Positions 16,556 to 25,761 of a stretch of DNA of 58,647 nucleotides are shown here, one piece after another; within the stretch, counting starts at the first letter, position 1; every line of letters starts with the position of its first letter. The stretch covers positions 1 through 58,647 of the forward strand of contig NZ_JACAQA010000051.1 of NCBI RefSeq assembly GCF_013385425.1, in the 5' to 3' direction. A model generated the notes under the pieces. That model was not told the DNA's origin. It saw only the letters and a program-made list of their open reading frames with translations, and searched no databases. Position numbers and translations under genes: made by a program. The stretch is from Pseudomonas gingeri. Its GTDB lineage: Bacteria > Pseudomonadota > Gammaproteobacteria > Pseudomonadales > Pseudomonadaceae.

Positions 16556-17371
16556 ATGCACCTGATCAATCGTCACCCTGATCGGCCCACACGCTTGTTG
16601 CTGGTGATCCTGCCCTTCGCCCTGTTGTTGTGTGCCTATTTTTTGGGCTCCGCGCAGCGGTTGGCAGACAACCCCAACGACAAGCTGCTGCCCAGCGCCG
16701 TGCAGATGACCGATGCGGTGAAACGCATGGCCTTCAGCGAGGACAAGCGCAGCGGTGGTTATGTGCTCTGGCAGGACACCGCGTCCAGCCTGCGACGCCT
16801 GGCCATCGGCCTGGGCGTCAGCGCCGTGGCGGGCCTGTGCCTGGGCATCGCCGCGGGCACGCTGCCGCTGTTCGGCGCGCCGCTGTCGCCGTTGCTGGTG
16901 GTGCTGTCCATGGTGCCGCCGCTGGCGATCCTGCCGATCCTGTTTATCGTCTTCGGCCTGGGTGAACTGTCCAAGGTGATGCTGATCGTCATCGGCATCA
17001 CGCCGATACTGGCCCGCGACCTGGAACAACGGGCCCGGGAAATCCCCGTCGAGTTGCTGATCAAGGCCCAGACCCTGGGAGCCTCGACCTGGACCCTGAT
17101 CCTGCGCGTGGTCCTGCCGCAACTGCTGCCACGGCTGCTGATTTCCCTGCGGCTGGTGCTGGGATCGGCATGGTTGTTCCTGATCGCGGCCGAGGCCATC
17201 GCTTCCGAAGATGGCCTGGGCTATCGGATCTTCCTGGTGCGCCGCTACCTGGCCATGGACGTCATTTTGCCCTATGTGGTGTGGATCACCCTGCTGGCCT
17301 GGCTGATGGACTGGGGCTTGAAACAGCTCACCCGGCGTGCCTTTCCCTGGTACGAAGGAGCCCGCTCATGA
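16556..17371 (+). CDS. Guanidine-associated ABC transporter, permease
   Basis: 271 residues with about six membrane helices. A first helix at about 14-32 is followed by a periplasmic loop, then the BPD_transp_1 core. The EAA-type loop is around residues 160-180 (ELLIKAQTLGAS). It is the inner-membrane component of the importer whose binding protein lies 15 bases upstream and whose ATPase overlaps its end (ATGA). Confidence 0.87.
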   Translation: MHLINRHPDRPTRLLLVILPFALLLCAYFLGSAQRLADNPNDKLLPSAVQMTDAVKRMAFSEDKRSGGYVLWQDTASSLRRLAIGLGVSAVAGLCLGIAAGTLPLFGAPLSPLLVVLSMVPPLAILPILFIVFGLGELSKVMLIVIGITPILARDLEQRAREIPVELLIKAQTLGASTWTLILRVVLPQLLPRLLISLRLVLGSAWLFLIAAEAIASEDGLGYRIFLVRRYLAMDVILPYVVWITLLAWLMDWGLKQLTRRAFPWYEGARS

Positions 17372-18162
17372 GCTTTATCCAAGTCAACAATGTGTGGCAG
17401 CAGTATGGCGACCATGTGGTGCTGGAGGGCCTGAACCTGAGCATCGCCGAAGGCGAGTTATGCACCCTGGTCGGTACGTCCGGCTGCGGAAAATCAACCT
17501 TCCTGCGGCTGTTGCTGGGCCAGGAAAGAGCAAGCCGTGGCGAAATCCTGCTCGACGGCCAACCGTTGGCCGCGGAGCCGGACCCGAGCCGTGGCGTGGT
17601 GTTCCAGCGCTATTCGGTGTTCCCCCACTTGAGCGCGCTGGACAACGTCGCCCTGGGCCTGGAACTGCCCCGGGCGCCGCTGCTGGGCCGGCTGTTCGGC
17701 CAACGCAAACGCGCCGCCCGCGAACAGGCGGCGGCGCTGCTGCACAAGGTCGGTCTCGGTCATGCCCTGGACAAATACCCGGCGCAGCTCTCGGGCGGCA
17801 TGCAGCAACGCCTGGCCATCGCCCAGGCCTTGATCATGAAGCCACGGGTGCTGCTGCTTGACGAACCCTTCGGTGCCCTCGACCCCGGTATCCGCAAGGA
17901 CATGCACGCCCTGCTGCTGGACCTGTGGCGCGAAACCCGGCTGACCGTATTCATGGTCACCCACGACCTCAGCGAAGGCTTCAGCCTGGGCACCCGACTG
18001 ATGGTTTTCGACAAGGTGCGCGTCGATCCCCATGCGCCCTATGCCTATGGGGCCCGCATTACTTACGACCTGCCGCTCAACAGCAAGCGTAGCGAGGCCC
18101 AGGCGGCCCTCGCGACCTCGCTGGCGAGCGCTCTTCAACCGATCCTGGGACTGACCCCATGA
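17368..18162 (+). CDS. Guanidine-associated ABC transporter, ATP-binding protein
   Basis: 264 residues. The ATG at 17368 overlaps the permease stop and has AAGGAG upstream. Walker A GTSGCGKST is at 36-44, the signature is LSGGMQQR and Walker B is LLLDEPFGALD, followed by the switch His in VTHD. It energises the importer. Its stop overlaps the ATG of the next gene (ATGA), so all three transport genes and the first deiminase gene are coupled. Confidence 0.89.
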   Translation: MSFIQVNNVWQQYGDHVVLEGLNLSIAEGELCTLVGTSGCGKSTFLRLLLGQERASRGEILLDGQPLAAEPDPSRGVVFQRYSVFPHLSALDNVALGLELPRAPLLGRLFGQRKRAAREQAAALLHKVGLGHALDKYPAQLSGGMQQRLAIAQALIMKPRVLLLDEPFGALDPGIRKDMHALLLDLWRETRLTVFMVTHDLSEGFSLGTRLMVFDKVRVDPHAPYAYGARITYDLPLNSKRSEAQAALATSLASALQPILGLTP

Positions 18163-18872
18163 ATGACACTGCTGTTTTTGCCGACGAACGCCTGCCCGGC
18201 GGCGGCCACCTTTCCTTCGTGCTCAAGCGCGGGCAGCTACTGCGCCTGACCGACCTTCAAGGCGGCGCCAACGTCAGCCTGATGCTGTTCAACGCCCATG
18301 AGAAAACCGAGCGTTTGAACCTGCCTGACAGTCTCAAGTGCCAACACACCGCCAAGCTGACGACCGGCCATTGCCTGTACTCGGACATGGGCCGGGTGCT
18401 GGCTGCTATCACCCGTGACACCTGCGGTTGGAGCGACAGCCTCGGTGGCGTGCTCTGCGCCGACGAAGTCGAACAGAAGTACGGCCGCGGTCGCTACCAG
18501 GAGCTGCGCAACGGGTTCTACCGCAACGGCGCGGACAACCTGCTGGTGGAGATGGGCAAGTGGGGACTGGGGCTCTGCGACCTGTCCATGACCCTCAATC
18601 TGTTCAGTCGCGTCGACGTCGACGCTCACGGTGCCTTTCACTTTGTCGAAGCGCATTCCAAAGCGGGCGACTGCATTGAGCTCTACGCGCCGATGGACAC
18701 CCTGTTCATCATCACCGCACTGCAACACCCCATGGACCCCGCCCCTGAATACGCGCCAAAACCGGTGCAACTGACCTTTATGAGCGCCGACGCCAGCGTC
18801 GCCGAACACTGCCGGACTTCGCGCCCCGAAAACCTGCGCGGCTTCATCAACACCGACCGACTGTTCGCTTGA
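18159..18872 (+). CDS. DUF1989 protein UAAP1, carboxyguanidine deiminase subunit
   Basis: 237 residues. Commonly annotated urea carboxylase/amidolyase-associated protein 1. It keeps the conserved DTCGWSDSLGG segment, whose Cys and acidic residues are probably metal or substrate ligands. Published work on guanidine catabolism assigns the two DUF1989 partners (CgdAB) to hydrolysis of carboxyguanidine to allophanate plus ammonia. Its place between a guanidine riboswitch-controlled importer and the carboxylase fits that role well. Confidence 0.87.
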   Translation: MNDTAVFADERLPGGGHLSFVLKRGQLLRLTDLQGGANVSLMLFNAHEKTERLNLPDSLKCQHTAKLTTGHCLYSDMGRVLAAITRDTCGWSDSLGGVLCADEVEQKYGRGRYQELRNGFYRNGADNLLVEMGKWGLGLCDLSMTLNLFSRVDVDAHGAFHFVEAHSKAGDCIELYAPMDTLFIITALQHPMDPAPEYAPKPVQLTFMSADASVAEHCRTSRPENLRGFINTDRLFA

Positions 18873-18882
18873 GGACGACCCC

Positions 18883-19509
18883 ATGACCACCCACCTGCAT
18901 CCCGAATCAGCCGTCTACCGGGCCACCGTCCCGGCGGGCGAGCCCTGGCTCACCGAAGTGAAGGCCGGCCAGACCCTGCGCATCCTCGACCTCGAAGGCA
19001 ACCAGGCCGTTGACACGCTGTTCTACAGCGCGGCCAACCCGCGCGAACGTTACGACGTCCAACGCACCCTGCGGCGCCAGAACAACGTCTACCTGAGCAC
19101 CGGCAGCGTGCTCTACTCCAATCTTGGCCGCCCTTTGCTGACCATCGTCGAAGACAACTGCGGTCGCCACGACACCCTCGGCGGTGCCTGCGCCCAGGAA
19201 AGCAACACCGTGCGCTATGCCCTGGACAAACGCCACATGCACAGCTGCCGCGACAACTACCTGCGCGCCTGCACCCACGATGGTCGGCTGGGCAAACGGG
19301 ATATCAGCCCGAACATCAACTTCTTCATGAACGTGCCGGTAACGCCCGAAGGCGCCCTGACCTTCGAGGACGGCATCTCCGCCCCCGGAAAGTACGTGCA
19401 GTTGCGGGCCGAGATGGACGTGATCGTGTTGATTTCCAACTGCCCGCAACTGAACAACCCGTGCAATGGCTATAACCCCACCCCCGCGGAGCTGCTGATA
19501 TGGGACTGA
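18883..19509 (+). CDS. DUF1989 protein UAAP2, carboxyguanidine deiminase subunit
   Basis: 208 residues, paralogous to the preceding gene. DNCGRHDTLGG replaces the partner's DTCGWSDSLGG. RDISPNINFFMNVPVTPEG and a C-terminal CPQLNNPCNGYNPTP are family hallmarks. It likely forms a heteromer with UAAP1 that deiminates carboxyguanidine. GAGGA precedes the ATG by seven bases. The gap to the carboxylase (183 bases) is unusually long for this tightly packed operon. Confidence 0.87.
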   Translation: MTTHLHPESAVYRATVPAGEPWLTEVKAGQTLRILDLEGNQAVDTLFYSAANPRERYDVQRTLRRQNNVYLSTGSVLYSNLGRPLLTIVEDNCGRHDTLGGACAQESNTVRYALDKRHMHSCRDNYLRACTHDGRLGKRDISPNINFFMNVPVTPEGALTFEDGISAPGKYVQLRAEMDVIVLISNCPQLNNPCNGYNPTPAELLIWD

Positions 19510-19692
19510 AACCCTGGCTCAAGCCCCTGCGGCTATGGCTGTTCACGATTTGCCAGAGTCGCTCGGGCCAGACACTGCCTCGCAAGCGGCCTTGATCGCG
19601 GTCTGGGGACGACCCCGAGACCCTTTCGAAAAACTGTGGGACGACCCGCACCCCAGCCGAGGCGGACCAGCGCCGCCTCCAGGGAATCCGTC

Positions 19693-22600
19693 ATGTTTGA
19701 CACACTGTTGATTGCCAACCGCGGTGCCATCGCCTGCCGTCTCCTGCGCACCTTGCGCGAACTCGACGTCAAGGGCGTGGCGGTGTATTCCGAAGCGGAT
19801 ATCACCAGCCGCCACATCCTTGAAGCCGACCAGGCCCTGAGCCTGGGTGAAGGGGCCGCGGCCGACACCTACCTGGTGGTGGACAAGATCCTGGCCGCGG
19901 CCAAGGCCAGCGGCGCCCAGGCCATTCATCCCGGTTATGGCTTTCTTTCCGAAAACGCCGCCTTTGCCGAGGCCTGCGAAGCCGCCGGGATCGCCTTCGT
20001 CGGCCCGACGCCGGAACAACTGCGGCTGTTCGGCCTCAAGCACACCGCCCGCGCCCTCGCCCGCCAGCAGGGCGTACCGTTGCTGGAAGGCAGCGACCTG
20101 CTCGACGGCCTCGACGACGCCCTGCGGGCCGCGACGCAGGTGGGCTACCCGATCATGCTCAAGAGTACCGCGGGCGGAGGTGGCATCGGCATGCGCGTGT
20201 GCCGCGACGCCAAGGAGCTGCAGGAAGCCTTTGAGACCGTCAAGCGCCTGGGCCAGAACAACTTCAGCAACGCCGGGGTGTTTATCGAGAAATACATCCA
20301 GCGCGCCCGCCACCTGGAGGTCCAGGTATTCGGTGACGGTGCCGGCGAGGTATTGGCCCTGGGCGTACGCGATTGCTCGGTGCAGCGACGCAACCAGAAG
20401 GTCCTTGAAGAAACTCCCGCACCGAACCTGCCCGACGGCATGGCCGAAGCCCTTTGCAACGCCGCCGTGCAGTTGGCCAAGGCGGTCAACTACCGCAGCG
20501 CCGGCACCGTCGAGTTTGTCTTCGACAGCGACGATCAACGCTTTTACTTCCTGGAGGTGAACACCCGCCTGCAGGTCGAGCACGGGGTGACCGAACAGGT
20601 CTGGGGCGTCGACCTCGTGCGCTGGATGGTGCAGCTGGCCGCGGGAGACTTGCCGCCCCTCGGCGAATTGGGCGCCCGCCTGCAACCTCGCGGCCACGCG
20701 GTGCAAGCCCGTCTGTATGCCGAAGATCCGGGCAAGGACTTCCAGCCAAGCCCGGGCCTGCTGACGGCGGTGAAATTCCCACCGGCCGATGGCCAGGCAT
20801 TGCGTATCGATACCTGGGTCGAGGCCGGTTGTGAGATCCCGCCCTACTTCGACCCGATGATTGCCAAAGTCATCACCTGGGCCGAGGACCGCGAGCAGGC
20901 GCGCCTGCACCTGCACCGGGCGCTGGGCGAAAGCCAGCTTTACGGCGTCGAGACCAACCGCGACTACCTTCGCCAGATCCTGCTCGATGTGCCGTTCGCC
21001 AGCGGCCAGCCCTGGACCCGTTGCCTGGAAGCGCTGGTCTATCACGCCCACACCTTCGAAGTACTCAGTGGCGGCACCCAGACCAGCGTGCAGGATTATC
21101 CCGGGCGCCAGGGCTATTGGGCCGTGGGCGTTCCGCCTTCGGGGCCCATGGACAGCCGCTCGCTGCGCCTGGGTAACCTGTTGCTGGGCAACCCCGAGGG
21201 TTGCGCCGGTCTCGAGATCACCATGAGCGGGCCAAGCCTGCGCTTCAATACTGACGCCGTGCTGGCGGTGACCGGCGCGGTGTTGCCAGTGACGCTCGAT
21301 GGCGCAGCAGTGGCAATCAATACCGCGCTGCGGGTCAAGGCCGGTTCGGTATTGAGCCTGGGCACCATCGCCGGAGCTGGCGCACGCAGCTATCTATGCC
21401 TGCGCGGTGGCGTGCAGGTGCCGGATTACCTGGGCAGCAAAAGCACCTTCACCCTCGGTCAGTTCGGTGGCCACGGTGGACGGGCGTTGCGCGCCGGTGA
21501 CGTGCTGCACCTGGCCCCGCTGACCGACGCAACGGCCGGCGCGGTGCTTGCCGGGCAACCGCCGCTGGCGGCGCTGCGCTCTATCCGCGTGATCTACGGC
21601 CCCCACGGCGCACCGGAATACTTTACCGAAGACTACATCCACACTTTCTTCAGCACCGACTGGGAAGTGCATTTCAACTCCAGCCGTACCGGCGTGCGCC
21701 TGATAGGCCCCAAACCCGAGTGGGTTCGGGCCGACGGTGGCGAGGCCGGGCTCCATCCGTCCAATATCCACGACAACCCCTATGCCATCGGCGCGGTGGA
21801 TTTCACCGGGGATATGCCGGTGATTCTCGGCCCCGACGGCCCCAGCCTGGGTGGCTTCGTGTGTCCGGTGACCGTGATCGAGGCCGACCTCTGGCAATTG
21901 GGGCAACTCAAGGCCGGGGACAAGGTGCGGTTCATCCCGACCAATCTCGCCCAGGCACGCCAACTCGCCACCGCGGCGCTGACCGCCGAGCCTCCCAGGG
22001 ACGCCGCCGTGATCGGGCTGCAATCCCCCATTGTGCTGGACCTGGGCCAGGACGATACCCGCCTGGTGGCGCGCCTGGCCGGTGATACCCACCTGCTGCT
22101 GGAGATCGGCGCCGCCGAGCTCGACCTGGTGTTGCGCTTCCGGGGCCACGCCTTGATGCAGGCGCTCGAAGCCAAGGCGTTGCCGGGGGTCATCGACCTT
22201 ACCCCCGGTATCCGCTCGTTGCAGGTCCACTACCAACCCGAACAACTCCCCCTGGCCCACTTGCTGGAGATCGTGGCTGGCGAATGGGACGCGGTCTGTG
22301 CTGCCCGCGACTTGCAGGTCCCCTCTCGCATCGTGCACTTACCGCTGTCGTGGGATGACCCGGCTTGCCAACTGGCCATTGAAAAATACATGACCACCGT
22401 GCGCAAGGATGCGCCGTGGTGCCCCAGTAACCTGGAGTTCATTCGCCGCATCAATGACCTGCCCGACCTGGATGAAGTACAGCGCACGGTGTTCGAGGCC
22501 AGCTATCTGGTCATGGGCCTGGGCGATGTCTATCTCGGGGCACCGGTAGCGACGCCGCTGGATCCCCGGCATCGCCTGGTGACCACCAAGTACAACCCGG

Positions 22601-23292
22601 CGCGGACCTGGACCGCCGAGAACTCGGTGGGTATCGGCGGCGCCTACCTGTGCGTTTATGGCATGGAAGGCCCCGGCGGCTACCAGTTCGTCGGGCGTAC
22701 GCTGCAGATGTGGAACCGTTACCGCGAAGTGGCGGCGTTCTCCGGCAAACCCTGGCTGTTGCGCTTCTTCGATCAGATCCGGTTCTACCCGGTCAGCGCG
22801 CAGGAGTTGCTGCGCATCCGTCGCGATTTCCCCCTCGGTCGCTTCGACTTGAACATCGAGCACAGCCAATTGCGCCTGGCCGACTACCAGGACTTCCTGG
22901 CCAGTGAAGCGAGCAGCATCCAAGCGTTCCGAGACCGGCAACAAAGCGCTTTTTCCGCCGAAAGACGGCGCTGGATCGACAGCGGCCAAGCGCACTTCGA
23001 AAGCAGCGAAGCGCTTGTCGAGGCACCCGAAGAGGCGCCCTTGCCGGCTCATCAAACCAGCGTGGAAAGCCCCATTGCGGGGAACCTCTGGCAGGTTCAG
23101 GTCGCTGTCGGCGAGCGGGTCGCCGCAGGCGCGGCGTTGGTCGTGCTGGAGTCGATGAAGATGGAAATTCCGGTGCTTGCGCCCTGTGCCGGCATTGTTC
23201 GAGAAGTGCTCGTGCAACCCGGCTCGGCGGTGCGCGCCGGGCAACGGGTGGTCGTGATTGAGCCCGTCCCCCCTACAGGAGAAAAGCCATGA
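19693..23292 (+). CDS. Biotin-dependent guanidine (urea-type) carboxylase
   Basis: 1199 residues. Biotin carboxylase domain about 1-450 (LIANRGAIACR start, GGGGIGMR glycine loop, EVNTRLQVEH). KipA-like AHS2 carboxyltransferase half about 455-770 (TSVQDYPGRQG, SGPMDSRSLR). KipI-like AHS1 half about 790-1000. The biotinyl domain ends the protein, with Lys1156 in ESMKME. The enzyme carboxylates its substrate using ATP and bicarbonate. Homologues downstream of guanidine-I riboswitches prefer guanidine over urea, and the DUF1989 partners here support that. It has no fused allophanate hydrolase domain, which is encoded next. The ATG follows AGGGAA. Confidence 0.92.
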   Translation: MFDTLLIANRGAIACRLLRTLRELDVKGVAVYSEADITSRHILEADQALSLGEGAAADTYLVVDKILAAAKASGAQAIHPGYGFLSENAAFAEACEAAGIAFVGPTPEQLRLFGLKHTARALARQQGVPLLEGSDLLDGLDDALRAATQVGYPIMLKSTAGGGGIGMRVCRDAKELQEAFETVKRLGQNNFSNAGVFIEKYIQRARHLEVQVFGDGAGEVLALGVRDCSVQRRNQKVLEETPAPNLPDGMAEALCNAAVQLAKAVNYRSAGTVEFVFDSDDQRFYFLEVNTRLQVEHGVTEQVWGVDLVRWMVQLAAGDLPPLGELGARLQPRGHAVQARLYAEDPGKDFQPSPGLLTAVKFPPADGQALRIDTWVEAGCEIPPYFDPMIAKVITWAEDREQARLHLHRALGESQLYGVETNRDYLRQILLDVPFASGQPWTRCLEALVYHAHTFEVLSGGTQTSVQDYPGRQGYWAVGVPPSGPMDSRSLRLGNLLLGNPEGCAGLEITMSGPSLRFNTDAVLAVTGAVLPVTLDGAAVAINTALRVKAGSVLSLGTIAGAGARSYLCLRGGVQVPDYLGSKSTFTLGQFGGHGGRALRAGDVLHLAPLTDATAGAVLAGQPPLAALRSIRVIYGPHGAPEYFTEDYIHTFFSTDWEVHFNSSRTGVRLIGPKPEWVRADGGEAGLHPSNIHDNPYAIGAVDFTGDMPVILGPDGPSLGGFVCPVTVIEADLWQLGQLKAGDKVRFIPTNLAQARQLATAALTAEPPRDAAVIGLQSPIVLDLGQDDTRLVARLAGDTHLLLEIGAAELDLVLRFRGHALMQALEAKALPGVIDLTPGIRSLQVHYQPEQLPLAHLLEIVAGEWDAVCAARDLQVPSRIVHLPLSWDDPACQLAIEKYMTTVRKDAPWCPSNLEFIRRINDLPDLDEVQRTVFEASYLVMGLGDVYLGAPVATPLDPRHRLVTTKYNPARTWTAENSVGIGGAYLCVYGMEGPGGYQFVGRTLQMWNRYREVAAFSGKPWLLRFFDQIRFYPVSAQELLRIRRDFPLGRFDLNIEHSQLRLADYQDFLASEASSIQAFRDRQQSAFSAERRRWIDSGQAHFESSEALVEAPEEAPLPAHQTSVESPIAGNLWQVQVAVGERVAAGAALVVLESMKMEIPVLAPCAGIVREVLVQPGSAVRAGQRVVVIEPVPPTGEKP

Positions 23293-25052
23293 AAACCGAT
23301 CTGCAACTGGACGTGCTGCGGGCACGCTACGCCAGCGGCGAATGCTCGCCACGGCGCCTGATCCTCGCCCTACGTGAACAGGCCGAGACGTTGAATCCCG
23401 ACTTCAATCTGTTCATCCATCTGCTCAGTGCCCAGGAGCTGGAGCCTTACCTGGTCGCCCTTGAATCCAGCACGATGGAAAGCCTGCCGTTGTACGGCGT
23501 GCCCTTTGCCATCAAGGACAACATCGATCTGGCGGGTATCCCCACCACGGCGGCGTGCCCGGCGTTCGCCTATACCCCGCAGCGTTCGGCGACCGTTGTC
23601 CAGCAGTTGATCGACCTGGGGGCGGTGCCGTTGGGTAAAACCAACCTCGACCAGTTTGCCACCGGCCTCAACGGCACCCGCTCACCCTATGGCCCCTGCC
23701 GTAACAGCGTGCTCGCTGAATACCCGTCGGGGGGCTCCAGCGCGGGCTCGCCCTTGACGGTGGCACTGGGTTTGACCAGCTTTGCCCTGGGCACCGATAC
23801 CGCGGGCTCGGGCCGGGTGCCGGCGGCGCTCAACAACCTGGTGGGGCTCAAGGCGACCAGGGGACTGCTGTCCACGGCCGGGGTGGTACCGGCCTGTCGC
23901 ACCCTCGACTGCGTGACGACCTTCACCGCCAGTGCCGCCGAGGCGAGCCGCTTGTTGGCGCTGATCGCGCAGCAGGATCCTGAAGATGAATACAGCCGCG
24001 CCAATCCCGCCTGGAACGATGGCACGGCGTTCGGCAGCGTGCGGCCGTTTCGATTTGGCGTGCCACGGGCCCAGGACCTGGAGTTTTTCGGCTGTACTGA
24101 AGGACCGGGGCTGTTTGCCGCCGCGATCGAGCGCTTGCAGGCATTGGGCGGCGAAGCGGTCAGTCTCGACCTGTCGCCGTTTCTTGAGGCCGCACGGCTA
24201 CTCTATGAAGGTCCATGGGTGGCCGAGCGTTACAGCGTCGTCGGCGAACTGGCGCAGACTCAGCCAGATGCCGTGCTGCCCGTGATCCATGCGGTGCTGG
24301 CGAAAGCTCCCCAGGTGAGCGGCGTGCAAACCTTCCGCGCGCAGTATCGCCTGCAGGCACTCAAGGCGCAGTGCGACCGCCTGATGGCCGGGCTGGATTG
24401 TGTCCTGACGCCCACCATCGGTCGCCCGGTGACCTTGGCCGAGCTTGCCGAAGAGCCGGTCCTGCGCAACGCCGAGCTGGGTTACTACACCAACTTCATG
24501 AACCTGCTGGACTATGCCGCCGTGGCCGTACCGAGCGGCTTCATGGCCAACGGCTTGCCCTGGGGGGTGACCTTGTTGGGTCGGGCCTTCACCGATCAAT
24601 ACCTGCTGAGCCTCGCCCATGCGTATCAGGGCGGCAAAAAACCTGCCCATGAGGCTCGCCATGATCAGGCCCGCCTGGTGGTCTGCGGCGCGCACCTTGA
24701 CGGCCTGGCGCTTAACGGGCAGCTCAAGCAACGCGGCGCGCGCCTGCTCGAAACGACCCGGAGTTCACCGGATTACCGGCTGTACGCACTGGCCGGCGGC
24801 CCGCTGAAGCGTCCGGGGATGGTCCGGGTCGCTGAAGGTGGCGTGGCCATCGCCGTGGAGGTCTGGCAATTGCCCAGCAGCGAGTTGGGCTCGTTCCTGA
24901 CCGGGATCCCGGCCCCACTGGGATTGGGTAAGGTGCAGTTGGACGATGGTCGTTGGGAGACCGGGTTTATTTGCGACGCCTATGGCCTGGAGGGCGCCAC
25001 GGATATCAGCGCTTGGGGCGGCTGGCGCGCCTGGTTGTCCGCGCAGTCCTGA
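23289..25052 (+). CDS. atzF: Allophanate hydrolase
   Basis: 587 residues. Its ATG overlaps the carboxylase stop (ATGA). The amidase-signature domain (about 1-440) shows Lys76 (KDNID), the cis-Ser in SGGSSAGS (147-154) and nucleophile Ser174 in DTAGSGR. The C-terminal AtzF-type domain (about 460-587) follows. It hydrolyses allophanate to two ammonia and two CO2, the last step of the guanidine route. Confidence 0.93.
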   Translation: MKTDLQLDVLRARYASGECSPRRLILALREQAETLNPDFNLFIHLLSAQELEPYLVALESSTMESLPLYGVPFAIKDNIDLAGIPTTAACPAFAYTPQRSATVVQQLIDLGAVPLGKTNLDQFATGLNGTRSPYGPCRNSVLAEYPSGGSSAGSPLTVALGLTSFALGTDTAGSGRVPAALNNLVGLKATRGLLSTAGVVPACRTLDCVTTFTASAAEASRLLALIAQQDPEDEYSRANPAWNDGTAFGSVRPFRFGVPRAQDLEFFGCTEGPGLFAAAIERLQALGGEAVSLDLSPFLEAARLLYEGPWVAERYSVVGELAQTQPDAVLPVIHAVLAKAPQVSGVQTFRAQYRLQALKAQCDRLMAGLDCVLTPTIGRPVTLAELAEEPVLRNAELGYYTNFMNLLDYAAVAVPSGFMANGLPWGVTLLGRAFTDQYLLSLAHAYQGGKKPAHEARHDQARLVVCGAHLDGLALNGQLKQRGARLLETTRSSPDYRLYALAGGPLKRPGMVRVAEGGVAIAVEVWQLPSSELGSFLTGIPAPLGLGKVQLDDGRWETGFICDAYGLEGATDISAWGGWRAWLSAQS

Positions 25053-25069
25053 GTCCATCGCCTGAACAA

Positions 25070-25106
25070 GCGCCCCGGCATCAGACAACACTGATCCTTG
25101 GGGCGC
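25070..25106 (+). terminator. Terminator of the guanidine operon
   Basis: GCGCCCC pairs with GGGGCGC. An inner ATCAG/CTGAT stem extends the hairpin. It starts 18 bases after the allophanate hydrolase stop. There is no T-run, so release may need Rho. Confidence 0.6.
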
Positions 25107-25230
25107 CCAACCTCGGCGAACGTCAACGCGGTGGAATTAAGCACCCGAGTACCTCCTCATCCGCCACCTGCTTGCTCTAACATAGCGCCTCCCGTCTCCC
25201 TCAAGACCCACCCAACGACCAGGAACCGCA

Positions 25231-25722
25231 ATGTCCACCCTCAGCTTTCGCAATGCCGCGCCGTCAGACGCTGCGCGCTGCTATCAAATCGAGTCCTGCG
25301 CCTACGAAGGCGATGAAGCCGCGACCCTGGAGAAGATTGCAACGCGCATCGCCCAGTACCCGCAGGGTTTTCTGATTCTGGAGGATGGCGGCGAGGTCAT
25401 CGGTTTCATCAACAGTGGCTGCGCCCACGAGGTGGTGATGTCCGATGAGCCCTTCAAGGAACTGGTGGGGCATTCAGCCGAGGCGCCGAACGTGGTGATC
25501 ATGTCCGTGGTGCTGGATCCCGCGCAGCAGGGTAAAGGCCACTCCACGCGGATGATGGACGAGTTCGTCCGGCGCATGAAGGCACTGGACAAGAAAACCA
25601 TCCACCTGATGTGCAAGGAGCAGCACGTGGCGCTGTATCAGCGCATGGGCTATCGCTACGTGCAGCCCTCGCCTTCCGACCACGGTGGCATGGCCTGGCA
25701 CGAGATGGTCATGGACCTCTAA
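25231..25722 (+). CDS. GNAT-family N-acetyltransferase
   Basis: 163 residues. The acetyl-CoA pyrophosphate loop is QQGKGHS, after the VVIMSVVLDP strand, and a late ALYQRMGYR motif closes the fold. It resembles the serotonin N-acetyltransferase-like subgroup. Substrate unknown. It stands alone after the guanidine operon terminator, with no obvious functional tie to it. Confidence 0.83.
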   Translation: MSTLSFRNAAPSDAARCYQIESCAYEGDEAATLEKIATRIAQYPQGFLILEDGGEVIGFINSGCAHEVVMSDEPFKELVGHSAEAPNVVIMSVVLDPAQQGKGHSTRMMDEFVRRMKALDKKTIHLMCKEQHVALYQRMGYRYVQPSPSDHGGMAWHEMVMDL

Positions 25723-25761
25723 CGCCTGCTCGCCGCGGCCTGAAGTCGCCTTGCCCGAAAA

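Noticed and set aside
15488..17122. 544-codon minus-strand frame opposite the guanidine transporter genes
   Set aside because: Gln-, Gly- and His-rich shadow translation spanning two real genes. The plus-strand reading has clear family motifs.
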